The notes beneath the pieces were generated by a model that made no database searches, was not told the DNA's origin, and saw nothing but the letters and a program-made list of their open reading frames with translations. Both the position numbers and the translations under genes were made by a program. Of a stretch of DNA of 64,000 nt, positions 63,046 to 64,000 are shown piece by piece (the stretch's first letter is position 1; each line of letters starts with the position of its first letter). The stretch comes from Desulfovibrio sp. UCD-KL4C (lineage in GTDB: Bacteria > Desulfobacterota > Desulfovibrionia > Desulfovibrionales > Desulfovibrionaceae): NCBI RefSeq assembly GCF_006210265.1, contig NZ_VCNC01000002.1, positions 186,001-250,000 of the forward strand. The letters run 5' to 3'.

Positions 63046-64000
63046 TTACTTATGTGAATCTAATAATTTTAAAGCTGTCGCGGTCATTGTTGTAACAGCA
63101 GCAGTAATACTTTCTTCCGGTGGCGGAAGAAATTTATTGTTATGAAGATTAGGTGGATCAATTGATTCAGTTTCGAACAATTCCATATCTGAATGACTGG
63201 TTGCGCCAGTAAAAAATAGACAACTAGGAATTTCAATCCCATCTGAATTTCTGTAAAGCGCGAAATCTTCACTGCCCATAACCATACATGACTCAACGAA
63301 ATGATTTTCACCTAAATTCTCTACAACCGCATCCTTTACCACTGTGTATAAATTAAGATCATTATCAGTTGCAGGGAGTTCATCACCCTCTTCCAAAATA
63401 ATAATAGGCAAAAGATTTTCTGGAACATCCATAGCTAAAGCTTCATTACGACAGATACGCTTAATTGCATGCAGAATGTGATCGCGGCTTTCAGAATCAA
63501 AAAACCTTGAGGTCAACTCCATAACAACTTCTTCGGGAATAATGTTGGCACGAGTCCCTCCATGGATAGAACCAACTGTAACTACAGCCGGACTAAGAGG
63601 ACTCAATTCTCTGCTAACTATTGTTTGGAGAGAGGAAATAATACGTGCAGCAAGCATTACAGGATCACGAGTTTCGTGGGGAAATGCTCCATGCCCACCA
63701 ATACCGCGAACTATTATTTTAAGCTGAAAAACTCCGGCCATAATAGGTCCTGGTTTAACCGCAATAGAGCCGGCATGAACTTTAGGACAAACGTGTGTTG
63801 CAAGACAATAATCCGGACGACAAAATTTTTTAAATAAGCCATCTGCAATCATAGCTCTAGCTCCGAACATTGGTTCTTCAGCAGGCTGACCAACAAATAG
63901 AATCTTACCACTCCAAGTATCTTTCAAGCTAGATAAGATTTTTGCAACTCCTACAAGAGAAGTCATATGCAAATCATGCCCGCACGCATGCATAACTCCT
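63046..64000 (-). CDS. M20-family amidohydrolase, N terminus outside the window
   Basis: The visible 317 or so residues begin at GVMHACGHD, an internal metal-site motif of M20/amidohydrolase (hippurate or N-acyl amino acid hydrolase) peptidases, so roughly 90-110 residues lie beyond the right edge. Further motifs are GQPAEEPMFGARAM with the catalytic Glu, THVCP, GGHGAFPHE, and GSEDFALY near the C terminus. It cleaves an N-acyl amino acid or similar amide; the substrate is not identifiable. Confidence 0.88.
   Translation of the reverse strand, partial: GVMHACGHDLHMTSLVGVAKILSSLKDTWSGKILFVGQPAEEPMFGARAMIADGLFKKFCRPDYCLATHVCPKVHAGSIAVKPGPIMAGVFQLKIIVRGIGGHGAFPHETRDPVMLAARIISSLQTIVSRELSPLSPAVVTVGSIHGGTRANIIPEEVVMELTSRFFDSESRDHILHAIKRICRNEALAMDVPENLLPIIILEEGDELPATDNDLNLYTVVKDAVVENLGENHFVESCMVMGSEDFALYRNSDGIEIPSCLFFTGATSHSDMELFETESIDPPNLHNNKFLPPPEESITAAVTTMTATALKLLDSHK

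Noticed and set aside
1-64000. CRISPR arrays, tRNA or rRNA genes, insertion sequences
   Set aside because: No regularly spaced direct repeats, cloverleaf sequences, rRNA blocks or transposase genes with flanking inverted repeats were seen.

Overview
This window is ordinary core chromosome from an AT-rich member of the Desulfovibrionaceae (sulfate-reducing Desulfobacterota), probably close to the marine Desulfovibrio/Maridesulfovibrio group. That placement is inferred from gene content and order: the pdxJ-acpS-nnr-tsaE-lysC-cimA run, the mfd-peptidyl-prolyl isomerase-rodZ-recO-glyQS-rpsT run, an LL-diaminopimelate aminotransferase, a DHH-CBS tRNA nucleotidyltransferase, a metal-site adenylate kinase, and nadC-nadA-nadB. 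No 16S rRNA or other phylogenetic marker RNA is present. Coding density is high. I see no rRNA, tRNA, CRISPR array, prophage or insertion sequence.

Layout. 1-2.1 kb: three small poorly known genes (a DUF493 protein, a coiled-coil/zinc-ribbon protein, a duplicated winged-helix-like protein). 2.3-4.5 kb: a GH57-type glycosidase-like protein, convergent with a long minus-strand operon (11.96 to 4.65 kb) running pdxJ-acpS-nnrED-CBS-tsaE-lysC-cimA-metallo-beta-lactamase. 12.2-13.6 kb: ugd. 14.1-28.7 kb, plus strand: cheW, mfd, two SurA-type chaperones, rodZ, recO, glyQ, glyS, rpsT, trkA, trkH. 28.9-34.2 kb, minus strand: an exported TPR protein, a shortened transaldolase-like protein, a YHS/TRASH-type protein, folK and dapL. 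34.3-47.9 kb, plus strand: xerD, tRNA nucleotidyltransferase, HIT protein, lapA-lapB, mutS, lipoprotein, lysA, rsmE, rarA, PAS histidine kinase. 47.9-52.7 kb, minus strand: HDOD protein, cheR and two glycosyltransferases. 52.8-57.8 kb, plus strand: precorrin-2 dehydrogenase, hemX/ccsA-like protein, hemA, a small Cys-rich protein, tilS, adk. Then mgtE (minus), nadC-nadA-nadB (plus), and an M20 amidohydrolase that runs off the right edge.

How the genes fit together. lysC, dapL and lysA supply the aspartate-to-lysine route by the aminotransferase variant; cimA supplies isoleucine precursors from pyruvate. The siroheme/HemA/HemX cluster starts tetrapyrrole synthesis, which a sulfate reducer needs for siroheme sulfite reductase and cytochromes c. 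nadBAC is the complete de novo route from aspartate to nicotinate mononucleotide. surA with its lipoprotein neighbour, lapAB and the two glycosyltransferases serve the envelope. cheW, cheR, the HDOD protein and the PAS kinase are signalling parts.

I did not find a clearly new multi-gene system. The most unusual signals are a folK gene with no canonical start codon, a transaldolase-like protein about 50 residues short in the middle of its barrel, nested inverted repeats between pdxJ and ugd, two incompatible start models for the siroheme gene, and a soluble-looking LapB next to LapA.
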